64,000 bases of DNA from Pseudomonadales bacterium (GCA_023254735.1 JALRKV010000119.1:40344-104343); one strand, 5' to 3'. Counted from the first letter of the stretch, positions 44,175 through 53,813 are shown. A program made the numbers and translations. The notes: generated from the letters alone by a model not told the origin.

Positions 44175-45502
44175 TAATCTACTATTGCCTGATACACACC
44201 ATTGCGAAGGGTGATGTGATCGTCGAGTCCAGTCGCAGGAATTATCTGCGTAAGGTAGACGACAACGAGGCCTTCCATGGGATCTACCCAGTAGGTCGAA
44301 TGATACGCGCCGCCCCAGGCGTATTCGCCTTCAGATCCGAGTGTGCCCCGCAGGCCGAGGTCTGTTGCAATCGAAAAACCAAGGCCGAAGCCCTGACCAG
44401 GTCGAAATTCGATCTCACCGAGGTGATCCGTTGTCATGAGTTCGATGGTCTTGCGGGACACTAGGCGTTCGCCATTAAGCTCGCCGCCGTTTAACGTCAT
44501 TTGCAAAAATTTCGCGTAGTCGCCTGCAGTGGAGAGCAGACCGGCGCCACCTGAGTAACTCTGTTGCGGCCCGTCGGCATAGAGGCCTTGGCTTTGCATG
44601 CCGTTCGTCTCGGGGATTGCTTCGATACCGCCCCCGTCTCGCGGTCGGTAAACTGTCGCGAGACGTTCGCGTTTTGCAGCCGGAAGATAGAAATGCGTGT
44701 CGTTCATCCCCAAGGGCGCGAAGATATTATTAGCGAAAAAATCGGCGAGATTTTCACCGCTAACGACTTCGACGACTGCGCCGAGGATATCGGTGTTATA
44801 ACCATAGATCCAGCTTTCACCGGGATGCGCATCGAGTGGGAGCGATGCCATGCGTGCAATTGTCTCTCGAATAGGCTCATTGCGATCGGCGAAATACCAG
44901 CCTTGCATGTTCGCTCGCTGCCACTCCGCGGCACTGCGCCCCGTGCCATAGCTCATGCCGCCGGTGTGCGTGAGCAGGTGCCGCAGGGTGATTTCATTGC
45001 GGGCGGGTTCTAGGGTGTAGCCGCCAGAGTCGTCAGACACCGCAACCTGTGGATTACTCCACTCGGGTAGATACTTGGACAGGGGCTGATTTATATCGAG
45101 CAGTCCCCGCTCTTGCAGCATCATGATGGCAAGGCTCGTAATCGCTTTGGTCTGCGAGGCAATCCGGAAAATCGTGTCGGTCGTCATGGGTATGCCGCGA
45201 GCGACGTCCTGCAGTCCATTCGCCTCGTGTGCAACTACCTCTCCATGGCGCATAACCAGATACACTTGCCCCGACAGACGATTGTCCGTGGCATAGGCTT
45301 CAAGATTCGCGTCAAGCCTTGCGAGGCCCTCGCCTGACATGCCCACGCGCTCTGCTACAACTGTTGTATCAGCAAAGACGACTGATGGTGTCAAAAGCGT
45401 CGCCGTCGTGAGTGCGAAAACACCAAGCAGAGACAGTAAAGACGTTGAGGCGCGTGGCTGCAGAGTGCTGCAGTGAGTATTCTGGCGATGTGTCGAAGGC
45501 AT
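44174..45502 (-). CDS. Serine hydrolase, beta-lactamase class C/esterase family
   Basis: A 442-residue exported protein. A basic N-terminus and a long hydrophobic segment end near VVFA. The penicillin-binding/esterase fold follows, with the SxxK motif in FRIASQTKAITS, the YxN motif in YGYNTDIL, and a late GGAYHSTYWVDP region replacing KTG. Such proteins (EstB-like) hydrolyse esters or peptides more often than beta-lactams. It is transcribed with the LLM oxidoreductase. Substrate unknown. Confidence 0.87.
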   Translation of the reverse strand: MPSTHRQNTHCSTLQPRASTSLLSLLGVFALTTATLLTPSVVFADTTVVAERVGMSGEGLARLDANLEAYATDNRLSGQVYLVMRHGEVVAHEANGLQDVARGIPMTTDTIFRIASQTKAITSLAIMMLQERGLLDINQPLSKYLPEWSNPQVAVSDDSGGYTLEPARNEITLRHLLTHTGGMSYGTGRSAAEWQRANMQGWYFADRNEPIRETIARMASLPLDAHPGESWIYGYNTDILGAVVEVVSGENLADFFANNIFAPLGMNDTHFYLPAAKRERLATVYRPRDGGGIEAIPETNGMQSQGLYADGPQQSYSGGAGLLSTAGDYAKFLQMTLNGGELNGERLVSRKTIELMTTDHLGEIEFRPGQGFGLGFSIATDLGLRGTLGSEGEYAWGGAYHSTYWVDPMEGLVVVYLTQIIPATGLDDHITLRNGVYQAIVD

Positions 45503-45573
45503 AGCTAGGCTCCCACTTTGTTATTTTTTCTTTTATTAACGAGTCCTAATTATTGATCGCGAGCTTGGACAAA

Positions 45574-46671
45574 TCAATCGGGATCGCGGCTAGGGCTAGG
45601 CGCCTCAGCAGGTAGCTCATTCTGAAACCAGATAGCGAGTCTCAGACCAGCAAGTCCAAGGCGATCGCTCGCAATGCTTATCATCTCGGCCACGTAGTCG
45701 TCGCTAAGCGATTGGTTTGGCAAGCGCTCGGCGCCGATGCTGTCGGCGTTGGCTATCGCATCGAGCAACGCGTCGTTATAAACCGAAGGAATTAAAATTT
45801 TTCGGCTTTCGGCAAGCCAGAGCGTCCAGTCAGATTCGCGACCCGATAGGTCTTCGTAGGTGGCGGCATATAGCAGGTTTCGCGATTGTTTGTCGGCACC
45901 GCGCATCGCTCGGTCCCACACAGAATGGAGATTGCTCTCGCCGACTCGGATGGCGTTGCCTCCGCGGTCGCCGGTTGCAAAGAGCTCCGCGCTGTAGAGT
46001 GAGCCAGAATGCAGAGGTTGGTGTATATCACCCATGAGATGGAGTACCCAGCACAGTGCAACGGCGCGCTGTGCCGGCTCTGCCTCATCATCGGCGAGAA
46101 CGCGGGTATTGTAATCCAATGCCGTGACAACATTGTCGGCATCGCGCTCGGATGTGATCGCACTCCCATCAGCGCCTTGAATCTCTGGCGCTGGCGGGCG
46201 GTTAACATAGACATTTCCCTGCACGTTGGCGCTATCTCGCAGCCAAGCGCCATCGATATAGTGCCAGCTTGGACGGCTATATTTTTCGCGTTCGCTGTCG
46301 TTAAATCCGCGCGCGATGTCTGGCCAGTAGGCGGCTTGCCCTAACAGCCAGCCGAGTTGACGTTCGGGAGGCGCGTCGACGAGCTCGGTAGGCATTTGCC
46401 CGACAAAGTCTTGCTGATAGCGCGGATGTTGTTGCAGAAGCGTGAGTAGTTCGCGCTGTGTGTCAAAGTCTAAGTACCGCAGCGCGACGCTTGCTGAAAG
46501 CCTGTGCCCGGTTTCATCCCAAGCCGCTGCAGAGCTGGGCAGAAGAATTTGCATAATGCCCAAACAAAGCGTCAATGCGCGCAAATAAACGCTGTGCTTA
46601 ACAAAGAAAGATTGGGCGCCACTCGGTGGCTGAGTCTGGCGAAAAAAGTGAGCGAGGATGGAGCGGGTCAT
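45574..46671 (-). CDS. S1/P1-type nuclease
   Basis: A 365-residue exported, zinc-dependent nuclease. After the signal sequence the mature protein should begin at Trp (WDETGHRLSASVAL), whose amino terminus is a zinc ligand in this family. Further ligands are visible in SWHYIDGAW, LHLMGDIHQPLHSG, GGNAIRVG and NLHSVWDRA. These enzymes cut single-stranded DNA and RNA and remove 3' phosphates. It lies 20 bp downstream of the importer ATPase gene, so it may be co-transcribed and release nucleic-acid nutrients. Confidence 0.9.
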   Translation of the reverse strand: MTRSILAHFFRQTQPPSGAQSFFVKHSVYLRALTLCLGIMQILLPSSAAAWDETGHRLSASVALRYLDFDTQRELLTLLQQHPRYQQDFVGQMPTELVDAPPERQLGWLLGQAAYWPDIARGFNDSEREKYSRPSWHYIDGAWLRDSANVQGNVYVNRPPAPEIQGADGSAITSERDADNVVTALDYNTRVLADDEAEPAQRAVALCWVLHLMGDIHQPLHSGSLYSAELFATGDRGGNAIRVGESNLHSVWDRAMRGADKQSRNLLYAATYEDLSGRESDWTLWLAESRKILIPSVYNDALLDAIANADSIGAERLPNQSLSDDYVAEMISIASDRLGLAGLRLAIWFQNELPAEAPSPSRDPD

Positions 46672-46691
46672 GCGGATGTTCTCTGTATTGG

Positions 46692-47387
46692 TTAGACTTC
46701 AAGCCATTCGGCACGCACATCGTGCGCCTCAAGTAGACTCTGAGGTGTGCCTTCGTAAACAATCTTACCATGGCCCATCACGTAAAGGCGGCTGGAAATC
46801 TTGAGTGCGATCGACAGCTTTTGCTCGACTAGTAAAATTGAGACGCCCCGATTCGCAATCTCCTGCAGAAGTAATCCTATCTGTTCAACGACCTTGGGGG
46901 CGAGGCCCTCGGTGGGCTCGTCGATCATGATCAACTCGGGATCCCCCATCAGCGTGCGGCACATGCACAGCATTTGTTGTTCACCTCCACTCAGCACCCC
47001 GCCGGGCACGTCGGCGCGCTCGGCAAGGTTGGGGAACAGGTTAAACATCTCATCGATAGTCCAGCGTCCGCTTTCGGCTTTGCCTTTAAGACCAAGGGTG
47101 AGATTCTGGCGCACGGTGAGCGTTGGAAATATATCCCGGCTCTCTGGAACATAACCCAGCCCCCGGTGAGCGATTTCAAAACTCTTCAGGCCAGCGATTT
47201 CCTCACCTTTGAACTGAATAGATCCTCTGGGTTCGACCTCGCCCATGATGGTCTTAACAGTGGTCGAGCGTCCGACGCCGTTGCGGCCGAGCAGGCTAAC
47301 AATTTCACCCGCTGCGACATGAAAATTGACACCCTGCAAAATATGGCTTTTGTCGTAGTATGCGTGCAGATCAGTCACCTTAAGCAT
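46692..47387 (-). CDS. Branched-chain-amino-acid-type ABC importer, ATPase (LivF-like)
   Basis: About 231 residues. ABC ATPase of the LivF subgroup with signature LSGGEQQM and Walker B LIMIDEPTEG. The Walker A motif reads GRNGVGRST: the lysine that contacts the ATP phosphates is Arg (codon CGC). ATG 47387 overlaps the end of the LivG-like gene by 8 bp; the frame open to 47486 adds unrelated residues. It forms the ATPase dimer with the LivG-like protein. The K-to-R change may be a recurrent variant or mark a degenerate ATP site. Confidence 0.88.
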   Translation of the reverse strand: MLKVTDLHAYYDKSHILQGVNFHVAAGEIVSLLGRNGVGRSTTVKTIMGEVEPRGSIQFKGEEIAGLKSFEIAHRGLGYVPESRDIFPTLTVRQNLTLGLKGKAESGRWTIDEMFNLFPNLAERADVPGGVLSGGEQQMLCMCRTLMGDPELIMIDEPTEGLAPKVVEQIGLLLQEIANRGVSILLVEQKLSIALKISSRLYVMGHGKIVYEGTPQSLLEAHDVRAEWLEV

Positions 47388-48132
47388 CGCTGGGCACCTC
47401 TCCAAGATAGGCTTCTTGTACCCGCGCATTGCCGCGAATATTTTCGGGCGTGTCGGTTGCAATAATTTCGCCGTAAACCAAAACACTTATGCGATCGGCA
47501 ATATCGAAAACGATATTCATGTCATGTTCGACCATGATGAGCGTCTTGCCTTCGGTGATTCGTCGAATCAACGCAACCGCGTTTTCGGCTTCGCTATTGC
47601 TCATGCCAGCGACGGGTTCGTCGAGCATAATCAGTTCTGCTCCGCTCGCGACAGCAACCCCGAGCTCGAGCGCTCGCTGCTGCGCATAAGCGAGTTCGCC
47701 GCTTGGCAACTGCGCTTTGTCGCTGAGGCCGATCTGTTCGAGTATGTCGAACGCTTTATCGTTAAGCGGTTTCTGGCGTCCTAGGAGCTTCCAGAAAGAA
47801 TAGCGATAACCCTCCGACCAGAGCAGTGCGCAGCGTATGTTTTCGAAGACGCTCATGCGTGGAAAAATGTTGGTGACTTGGAAGCTTCTGGCGATCCCAC
47901 GACGCGCGATTTCGTAGGGAGGCAGGTTTTGAATCGCTTTTCCCTGAAAGCCGATTGTGCCTGAGCTGACGTTGTAGCGTCCGGAGATAAGGTGAAAGAG
48001 CGTCGATTTTCCCGCGCCGTTGGGGCCTATTATGGCGTGTTTCTCGCCTGCCTCGATGTCGAGTGAAACGTCATTGATTATGCGAGTGGAACCGAAGCTC
48101 TTGCAGACGGAGTCGAGGGTCAGAAGGCTCAT
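47380..48132 (-). CDS. Branched-chain-amino-acid-type ABC importer, ATPase (LivG-like)
   Basis: A 250-residue ABC ATPase. Walker A is intact (IGPNGAGKSTLFHLISG) and Walker B is LIMLDEPVAG. The signature loop is LAYAQQRALELG where LivG proteins usually have L-[AS]-Y-G-[DE]-Q, so the conserved Gly is Ala. It is followed by a typical EHDMNIVFDIADRI switch His. Overlaps the LivM-like gene by 4 bp and the LivF-like gene by 8 bp. Confidence 0.9.
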   Translation of the reverse strand: MSLLTLDSVCKSFGSTRIINDVSLDIEAGEKHAIIGPNGAGKSTLFHLISGRYNVSSGTIGFQGKAIQNLPPYEIARRGIARSFQVTNIFPRMSVFENIRCALLWSEGYRYSFWKLLGRQKPLNDKAFDILEQIGLSDKAQLPSGELAYAQQRALELGVAVASGAELIMLDEPVAGMSNSEAENAVALIRRITEGKTLIMVEHDMNIVFDIADRISVLVYGEIIATDTPENIRGNARVQEAYLGEVPSDA

Positions 48133-49364
48133 CGCGCGTCACCATCGGCGTCTTTCGCCACTGTGTTGGCAGCCGCCCAAGCAGCATTTAGACGCGGGCG
48201 TGAGAGTTTGACGCCAAGAGCGCCGGCACCAGCGAGAGTCAGCAAAATTCCCCAGCTAAGCATTGAGTCGGCGCCAAGACTTAAGCCGAAGAAAGGGAGG
48301 ATATCGTCGCCTTTGTGACTAAGTTCGACGAGTCCGACAAAGCCCGCCAAGAAAAGCGACACAGGAATCGCGGTGATCAAATAGGGTAGTATGAGCATTC
48401 CTAGTCGGCGGTTCCGCCATGCGGTCTGATGCATCATGATGAAGCCTGCGAATCCGCGAGGCAAAAATAATACGGTGAGTAAAAACATGATGCCCAAGTA
48501 GAGCATCCACATTTCGCTGTAATTACTGAGTAGCGAGTTCATTAGCGTTAAGATCACTGCACCAACGATGGGCCCAATAAAAAAACCGAGCCCACCGATA
48601 TAAGCCATGAGGAGCACACGCCCCGACGTGAGTGCGTTTAGATTCTCTTCGGTAATGAATTCATAGTTGATCGCGAAAAGCCCGCCCGCGACACCGGCGA
48701 AGAGTCCCGCAGCGCAAAACGAGATAAACCTTACCCGTCGCGTGCTGTAGCCGATGAATTCTGCGCGTTCTGGATTATCGCGCACGGCATTTGCCATTCG
48801 GCCCGCAGGTGTCTGCGTAAACAGATACATAAACAGTGTGGCAACGAATAACCAAAACGCCCCTAGATAGTAGACTTCTGCGTCTTGTAAAAACTCGATT
48901 CCAAAAAAGGGAGGGCCGTAGGTCCTATCGCCAGTCACGCCGGCTTCTCCACCAAAAAAATCAGCAAAGATTAGCGAAGACGCGACGATCAGCTCGCCTA
49001 TGCCTAGCGAGATCATGGCGAACACTGTGCCGGATTTACGTGTTGAGAAGCTGCCAATAAATACAGCGGCAATTAGACCCACCGCGCCACCGACGAGAGG
49101 GATTAGCGTGATCGAAAAGACAATTATTTCATCGGCGATGAGATTGAGCGCATGCACGCTCATAAATCCTCCGAGACCAAAATAAACGGCGTGCCCAAAC
49201 GAAAGCATACCTCCTTGGCCAAGCAGCATGTTGTAGCTCAAGGCAAAGATAATCCATATGGTCATCTGATTGAGAATCGAGATACCTAAAACCGAATCGA
49301 AGATCTGAGGGAGTATAATAAGTGCGAGCGCGAATCCGAGCCATACAGGCAATTGCTTTTTCAT
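48129..49364 (-). CDS. Branched-chain-amino-acid-type ABC importer, permease (LivM-like)
   Basis: A 411-residue LivM-type permease with about 9-10 hydrophobic segments. It begins with a long hydrophobic segment (NQMTIWIIFALSYNMLLGQGGMLSFGHAVYFGLGG) that has the family's GQGGMLSFGHA motif. GYSTRRVRFISFCAAGLFAGVAGGLFA includes the coupling helix region. A C-terminal hydrophobic extension with two further segments is longer than in E. coli LivM. It is 1 bp from the LivH-like gene. Confidence 0.88.
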   Translation of the reverse strand: MKKQLPVWLGFALALIILPQIFDSVLGISILNQMTIWIIFALSYNMLLGQGGMLSFGHAVYFGLGGFMSVHALNLIADEIIVFSITLIPLVGGAVGLIAAVFIGSFSTRKSGTVFAMISLGIGELIVASSLIFADFFGGEAGVTGDRTYGPPFFGIEFLQDAEVYYLGAFWLFVATLFMYLFTQTPAGRMANAVRDNPERAEFIGYSTRRVRFISFCAAGLFAGVAGGLFAINYEFITEENLNALTSGRVLLMAYIGGLGFFIGPIVGAVILTLMNSLLSNYSEMWMLYLGIMFLLTVLFLPRGFAGFIMMHQTAWRNRRLGMLILPYLITAIPVSLFLAGFVGLVELSHKGDDILPFFGLSLGADSMLSWGILLTLAGAGALGVKLSRPRLNAAWAAANTVAKDADGDAR

Positions 49365-49365
49365 A

Positions 49366-50316
49366 TTATTGTTCTCTATTGCCCATCAACCCAGTTGGTT
49401 TAAAAATCAGCACTAAAACCAAAAGAAGGTAAGGCAGCACCGGAGCGATCTGTGGCAAATTGAGAGTCCACAAGTCGTCGAGCGGGTGACTGCTGTCAAA
49501 GCTCACACCGAACAGGTTGAGCAACTCGGGCATACCGACATCGGCGGCTATCGCATAAGACTGCAAGAGCCCGACGAGCAGGGAAGCAATTAACGCCCCG
49601 GGCAGGCTGCCAAGCCCGCCGATCACCACGACAACAAAGACGATGCTGCCCAATACGGTCGCCATTCCGGGGAAGGTTGTTAGCACAGGACCGGCTATTA
49701 CACCGGCAACACCCGCTAGCGCGGTTCCTACGCCAAAGACACACATAAAGATAAGGGGCACATTGTGGCCGAGATTCGCAACTGTCTGTGGATGACTTAT
49801 TGATGCCTGGATAATTATTCCGACGCGGCTTCGCGTAAGGATGAAATAGAGTCCTGCGAAAATAAGGCAAGCGATGGCGATCATGAATCCTCGGTAGGCC
49901 GAAAACTCTTGCCCGAAAAGGGAGAAAAGGGCGAAATCGAAAAGCTCCGGCGACTGATAGTTTTTCGTGTCGCGTCCCCAAAAAAACTGCACGGCTTCTT
50001 CGATCAAAAAGGCAAGGCCAAAGGTGAATACTAGCTCAGCCACATGACCCGATTGATGCACACGTCGAAGCCCATAGCGTTCGATTGCGGCGCCGATACA
50101 GCCAACAATAAGCGGGGCGATTAACAGGCCTCCCCAGAAGCCTATGTAGGTACTGAGGGTATAGGCGAAGTAGGCGCCGAGCATGTAAAAGCTCGCGTGG
50201 GCGAAATTCAGCACACCCATCATGCTGAAGATAAGCGTCAGTCCGCTTGCGAGCATGAATAAAAGCAGACCGGTGACTAGGCCGTTTAGCGTAGCAAAGA
50301 CGAAGACTTCAGCCAT
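49366..50316 (-). CDS. Branched-chain-amino-acid-type ABC importer, permease (LivH-like)
   Basis: A 316-residue LivH-type permease with about eight transmembrane segments. Hallmarks are GVLNFAHASFYMLGAYFAY near the N-terminus and VVVVIGGLGSLPGALIASLLVGLLQSY towards the C-terminus, which form the ABC-coupling region. It lies 2 bp from the binding-protein gene upstream and 1 bp from the LivM-like gene downstream, in the usual order. Confidence 0.9.
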   Translation of the reverse strand: MAEVFVFATLNGLVTGLLLFMLASGLTLIFSMMGVLNFAHASFYMLGAYFAYTLSTYIGFWGGLLIAPLIVGCIGAAIERYGLRRVHQSGHVAELVFTFGLAFLIEEAVQFFWGRDTKNYQSPELFDFALFSLFGQEFSAYRGFMIAIACLIFAGLYFILTRSRVGIIIQASISHPQTVANLGHNVPLIFMCVFGVGTALAGVAGVIAGPVLTTFPGMATVLGSIVFVVVVIGGLGSLPGALIASLLVGLLQSYAIAADVGMPELLNLFGVSFDSSHPLDDLWTLNLPQIAPVLPYLLLVLVLIFKPTGLMGNREQ

Positions 50317-50318
50317 GA

Positions 50319-51632
50319 TTAACGACGTGGCCGGCGCATGCGGCAGCTGTGATCAGTAATGGTTTCCTCTGTGCCGACCTCGTATTCGGTAAAAAGACCG
50401 AAACCTGAATTGTCGGCGTCGAATTCGATACCTTCGTCGGTCTGTTTCGAAATATACAAGGGTTGAAAGAGTTGATGATCCTCACCGCGCATCCATAGCT
50501 CGTCGCCGGCGATGCTCGTGAACCGCATGTCTTCGAGTTGCACGGCAATATCATACGGATCGGTGCTTTGCGCTTGCTCCATCGCCTGAACCACCATCAT
50601 GAGTGCATTCGCAAGGCGCGACTGAGTGATATCTGAGTCCGGGTGTTTAGCTTTAAACGCCCTATAGAATTCGCGTCGCTCATCGCTGGCAAGGGGGTTT
50701 GCGCGGTCTGTGTGGATGAGACGAATGCGGTCTTTACCATCGGCACCGAGCGTCGCGGTAATGCCGTCGTAGGCGGCGTAGAATGTGTAGATAGGCACGT
50801 CCAGTCCAGAATCAATAATCGAGCGCGCGAGCGAAACCATGTCGGCGCCGAAATTACCCGTGACCACAGCGTCGGCCCCCGAGGAGGCTATCTTAGTTAC
50901 ATAGGGCGTAAAGTCTTTAACCTGACCGATGGGATGAAATTCATTGCCGACGATTTTGATGTCGGGGCGCTTTTCGCCCAGTAGCCTAATCGTATTGTCG
51001 GCGACCACTTGGCCGAAAGAATAGTCTTGGCCGATGATGTAGACACTGCTGAGCTCGTCATTCATCGCCATAAAGTCGGTGAGTACGTCTAGCTTCATGA
51101 TGGCATGGGCGTCGAAGCGGAAATGCCAAAAGCTGCATTCCTCATTAGTCAGAATAGGATCGACCGCCGCATAGTTAATCTGCAACACCTCTTGGCCCGC
51201 ATTGCGCCGGTTATGCTTCGCGATTGTCTGATTTAATGTGTTGGCTACGGCAGAGCTATTGCCCTGAAAAATTATCCGCAGTTCCTCGCTGACGGCACGG
51301 CGAAATTGCAGTTGAGTCTCGGTTGGGCTTTGCTTGTTATCCAGAGGCACGATCTCGATCATGCGTCCGCCCAAGATCCCGCCTTTGGAGTTATAAAAAT
51401 AGTCTGCAGCGAATTCGAGGACGTTCAAACCGCTTGTGCCAACAGAGGCAAAGGTGCCTGAGAGCGGGTCCATGAAGCCTAAACGAATGGGCTCTTGCGC
51501 ATTAACCGCGGTGAGGGAGAACGCGCAGGCGACTGCGCCAATCGTAGCTGAGGCAATCTTTCTTAGGGAATACTGGGAACCCAGCCGATTTTTCTTTGCT
51601 TGAGAGTGGTAAAGACTACGATTCAATGACAT
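50319..51632 (-). CDS. ABC importer periplasmic substrate-binding protein (LivJ/AmiC type)
   Basis: About 437 residues. After a signal peptide (cleavage near VNAQ) comes a type I periplasmic binding fold: IRLGFMDPLSGTFASVGTSGL, then YFYNSKGGILGGRMIEIV, and a second lobe with VYIIGQDYSFGQ. It is the first gene of the five-gene transporter operon. Family members bind amino acids, amides or urea. The specificity is unknown. ATG 51632 with AGGA upstream is preferred over TTG 51650. Confidence 0.88.
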   Translation of the reverse strand: MSLNRSLYHSQAKKNRLGSQYSLRKIASATIGAVACAFSLTAVNAQEPIRLGFMDPLSGTFASVGTSGLNVLEFAADYFYNSKGGILGGRMIEIVPLDNKQSPTETQLQFRRAVSEELRIIFQGNSSAVANTLNQTIAKHNRRNAGQEVLQINYAAVDPILTNEECSFWHFRFDAHAIMKLDVLTDFMAMNDELSSVYIIGQDYSFGQVVADNTIRLLGEKRPDIKIVGNEFHPIGQVKDFTPYVTKIASSGADAVVTGNFGADMVSLARSIIDSGLDVPIYTFYAAYDGITATLGADGKDRIRLIHTDRANPLASDERREFYRAFKAKHPDSDITQSRLANALMMVVQAMEQAQSTDPYDIAVQLEDMRFTSIAGDELWMRGEDHQLFQPLYISKQTDEGIEFDADNSGFGLFTEYEVGTEETITDHSCRMRRPRR

Positions 51633-51763
51633 AGGTCGAAATCCTAACAAGGCTAAGGGCTCGCTTTAAAAACGAGTCTAATCGCCCGACCTTATCGCAC
51701 CCTTAAACGCTGTGCAACAGCGCAATCGTGGGCTAGTCTTGTCGGTATTAATGCCTGTCTACA

Positions 51764-52183
51764 TTGGACCTAGTAATAACAATGCGCGAGATTAAAGAGA
51801 GTGAAGTCGAATTTTCTGCAATACGGGCGAGCGGCCCGGGTGGTCAGAATGTCAATAAAGTGTCGACCGCGGTGCAGCTGCGTTTTGATTACTCGCGTGC
51901 GCGCCTGTCTGACGCGCAGCGCGAGATGATTAGAGACACTCGCGATGCGCGGATACTCTCCTCGGGTGAAATAGTGATCAAAGCGCAGCGGTTTCGTAGC
52001 CAAGAGAAAAACAAGCAGGATGCACTCAGCCGCCTGAACACGCTGCTTGAGAAAGCGACTTCGGTGAAGCCAGCGCGCATTGCCACTCAACCGACGCGGG
52101 GCGCGAAGGAGCGTCGACTTGAGGCTAAACGAAATACGTCGGGCAAAAAGTCTAGCAGAGGCGCAGTTCGTGATTTGGATTAG
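51764..52183 (+). CDS. arfB: Alternative ribosome-rescue factor ArfB (peptidyl-tRNA hydrolase domain)
   Basis: A 139-residue protein with the GGQ motif of release factors (RASGPGGQNVNKVST) and a basic, flexible C-terminal tail (KERRLEAKRNTSGKKSSRG) that enters the empty mRNA channel of stalled ribosomes. It hydrolyses peptidyl-tRNA to rescue them. TTG 51764 gives the same distance to the GGQ domain as the start of E. coli ArfB, so it is favoured over ATG 51782. The C-terminus overlaps the next gene by 14 bp. Confidence 0.92.
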   Translation: MDLVITMREIKESEVEFSAIRASGPGGQNVNKVSTAVQLRFDYSRARLSDAQREMIRDTRDARILSSGEIVIKAQRFRSQEKNKQDALSRLNTLLEKATSVKPARIATQPTRGAKERRLEAKRNTSGKKSSRGAVRDLD

Positions 52184-52544
52184 GTGCTTATTTGCTCTGC
52201 TGTTGGTGCTTGGCGGGCAGGGTGGTCAGCGTGAAATCACTGCACAGGACGAGAGCGACACATCGCCACTCGGGCTTTTAAGCTATGTGCACGATACTCT
52301 GAGTGCGTTTGAGGCAACGGGCAGATTGGAGCCCAATCCAGGAATCGACGGTGCCGATATCGAGGCTTTTGTCGCTCTTTTGGCAAGCTATAGAACAGAG
52401 TTTGCAGCGATAGAGGGAGAGTCATGCGTAAGCTTCGAACGCCTGAGTCTGAGAATCAAGGAGAGCATTGAGCAAGAATTTGGCACAAGAGTGACAACGC
52501 AAATTTTGTTGATCACGCAAACACTCTCTCCGCCACGCTGTTAA
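52170..52544 (+). CDS. Hypothetical exported small protein
   Basis: About 124 residues, starting at GTG 52170 (AGAGG 8 nt upstream), overlapping the end of arfB. The N-terminus is a signal sequence (IRCLFALLLVLGGQGG) followed by a polar domain with one Cys in the middle (GESCVSF) and one at the end. The acidic start of the mature part reads QDESDTSPLG. No family is recognised. A longer frame to 52080 is inside arfB. It is co-translated with arfB by position and ends before a bidirectional terminator. Confidence 0.55.
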   Translation: MIWIRCLFALLLVLGGQGGQREITAQDESDTSPLGLLSYVHDTLSAFEATGRLEPNPGIDGADIEAFVALLASYRTEFAAIEGESCVSFERLSLRIKESIEQEFGTRVTTQILLITQTLSPPRC

Positions 52545-52577
52545 TTGTTTGCGTGATAGTGCTAGGCGCAAGCAAAA

Positions 52578-52614
52578 AAAAAAGCGAAGCGAGCAAGGCC
52601 CACTTCGCTTTTTT
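52578..52614. terminator. Bidirectional hairpin terminator
   Basis: Perfect 12-bp arms (AAAAAAGCGAAG and CTTCGCTTTTTT) enclose a 13-nt loop, with T-runs on both strands. It separates the arfB transcript (+) from the convergent selenoprotein/thiolase operon (-). Confidence 0.88.
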
Positions 52615-52628
52615 AAGTTCCTCGCGAG

Positions 52629-53813
52629 TTAGTAAACTTCGAACAGACCCGCCGCGCCCATGCCGCCACCGACACACATTGTGCAAACAACATACTTAGC
52701 ACCGCGACGTTTGCCTTCGATTAGTGCGTGGCCGACCATGCGCGCGCCGCTCATGCCGTAGGGATGGCCAATCGAAATCGCGCCGCCATTGACGTTGAGA
52801 AGCTCATCAGGGATTCCGAGTTTGTCGCGGCAGTAAATAACCTGCACCGCAAACGCTTCGTTAAGTTCCCAAAGGCCGATATCGTCCATTGTCAGGCCGT
52901 TAGCAGCTAACAGCTTGGGGATTGCATAAACTGGACCTATGCCCATTTCATCCGGTTCGAGGCCCGCAACTGCCATGCCGCGGTAGGCGCCGAGGGGGCT
53001 CAGGCCGCGCTGTTCGGCAAGCTTGCTGTCCATGATAACCGAGGCAGAGGCGCCATCTGAGAGCTGGCTTGCGTTACCGGCAGTGATCACGCCGCCTTCG
53101 ATTACAGGCTTAAGGCCAACGAGACCCTCAAGCGTCGTCGAAGGACGATTACCTTCGTCTTTGTCGAGCATGACGTCGTGGACGCTTTGTTGTTTAGTCT
53201 CTTTGTCCATGAACAACATCTTGGACGCCATTGGCACGATTTCGTCATCAAACTTGCCGGCTGCCTGCGCGGCTGCCGTGCGCTGCTGGCTGCGTAAAGA
53301 GTATTCGTCTTGTGCATCGCGCGAGATATTGTAGCGGCTAGCGACAACTTCAGCCGTTTGCAGCATCGGCATGTAAGCATGCTGTGAGCGCGCAACGACA
53401 TTGGGATCAATTGCGCGATACGCGTTGCGATGCTCGTTCTGAACCAGGCTGATTGACTCTAAGCCACCGCCGATCACGATTGGCATGCCATCAACGATCA
53501 CCTGTTTAGCGGCGGTCGCTATAGCCATCATGCCCGATGCACACTGACGGTCCATGCTCATACCCGACACGCTGGAGGGAAGTCCTGCTGCGACGCCGGC
53601 TGTGCGGCCGATGTTCTGCCCCGAAGAACCCTGCTGCATGGCGCAACCCATCACCACGTCCTGGACTTCGGCAGGATCGATGCCCGCACGCTGAACCGCC
53701 GCAGCGATGACGTGGCCGCCCATTGTTGGCGCGTCGGTGTCGTTGAAAGCACCGCGGTAGGCCTTGCCGATCGGGGTTCTTGCCGTGGATACGATTACTG
53801 CTTCTCTAGTCAT
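52629..53813 (-). CDS. Acetyl-CoA C-acyltransferase (thiolase)
   Basis: A 394-residue thiolase of the FadA type. The nucleophilic Cys lies in [10 protein letters not shown] near residue 90, the His in [11 protein letters not shown], and the second Cys in [10 protein letters not shown] at the C-terminus. The opening [11 protein letters not shown] is canonical. It lies 51 bp downstream of the selenoprotein gene on the same strand and may share its transcript; any functional link is unproven. It is a second thiolase, distinct from the one at 31075. Confidence 0.9.
   Translation of the reverse strand: MTREAVIVSTARTPIGKAYRGAFNDTDAPTMGGHVIAAAVQRAGIDPAEVQDVVMGCAMQQGSSGQNIGRTAGVAAGLPSSVSGMSMDRQCASGMMAIATAAKQVIVDGMPIVIGGGLESISLVQNEHRNAYRAIDPNVVARSQHAYMPMLQTAEVVASRYNISRDAQDEYSLRSQQRTAAAQAAGKFDDEIVPMASKMLFMDKETKQQSVHDVMLDKDEGNRPSTTLEGLVGLKPVIEGGVITAGNASQLSDGASASVIMDSKLAEQRGLSPLGAYRGMAVAGLEPDEMGIGPVYAIPKLLAANGLTMDDIGLWELNEAFAVQVIYCRDKLGIPDELLNVNGGAISIGHPYGMSGARMVGHALIEGKRRGAKYVVCTMCVGGGMGAAGLFEVY

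Noticed and set aside
47241..47300. The Walker A Arg as a sequencing error
   Set aside because: The codon is a clean CGC within an otherwise intact motif, and a change from Lys (AAA/AAG) needs more than one base. I therefore report it as real, though resequencing was not possible.
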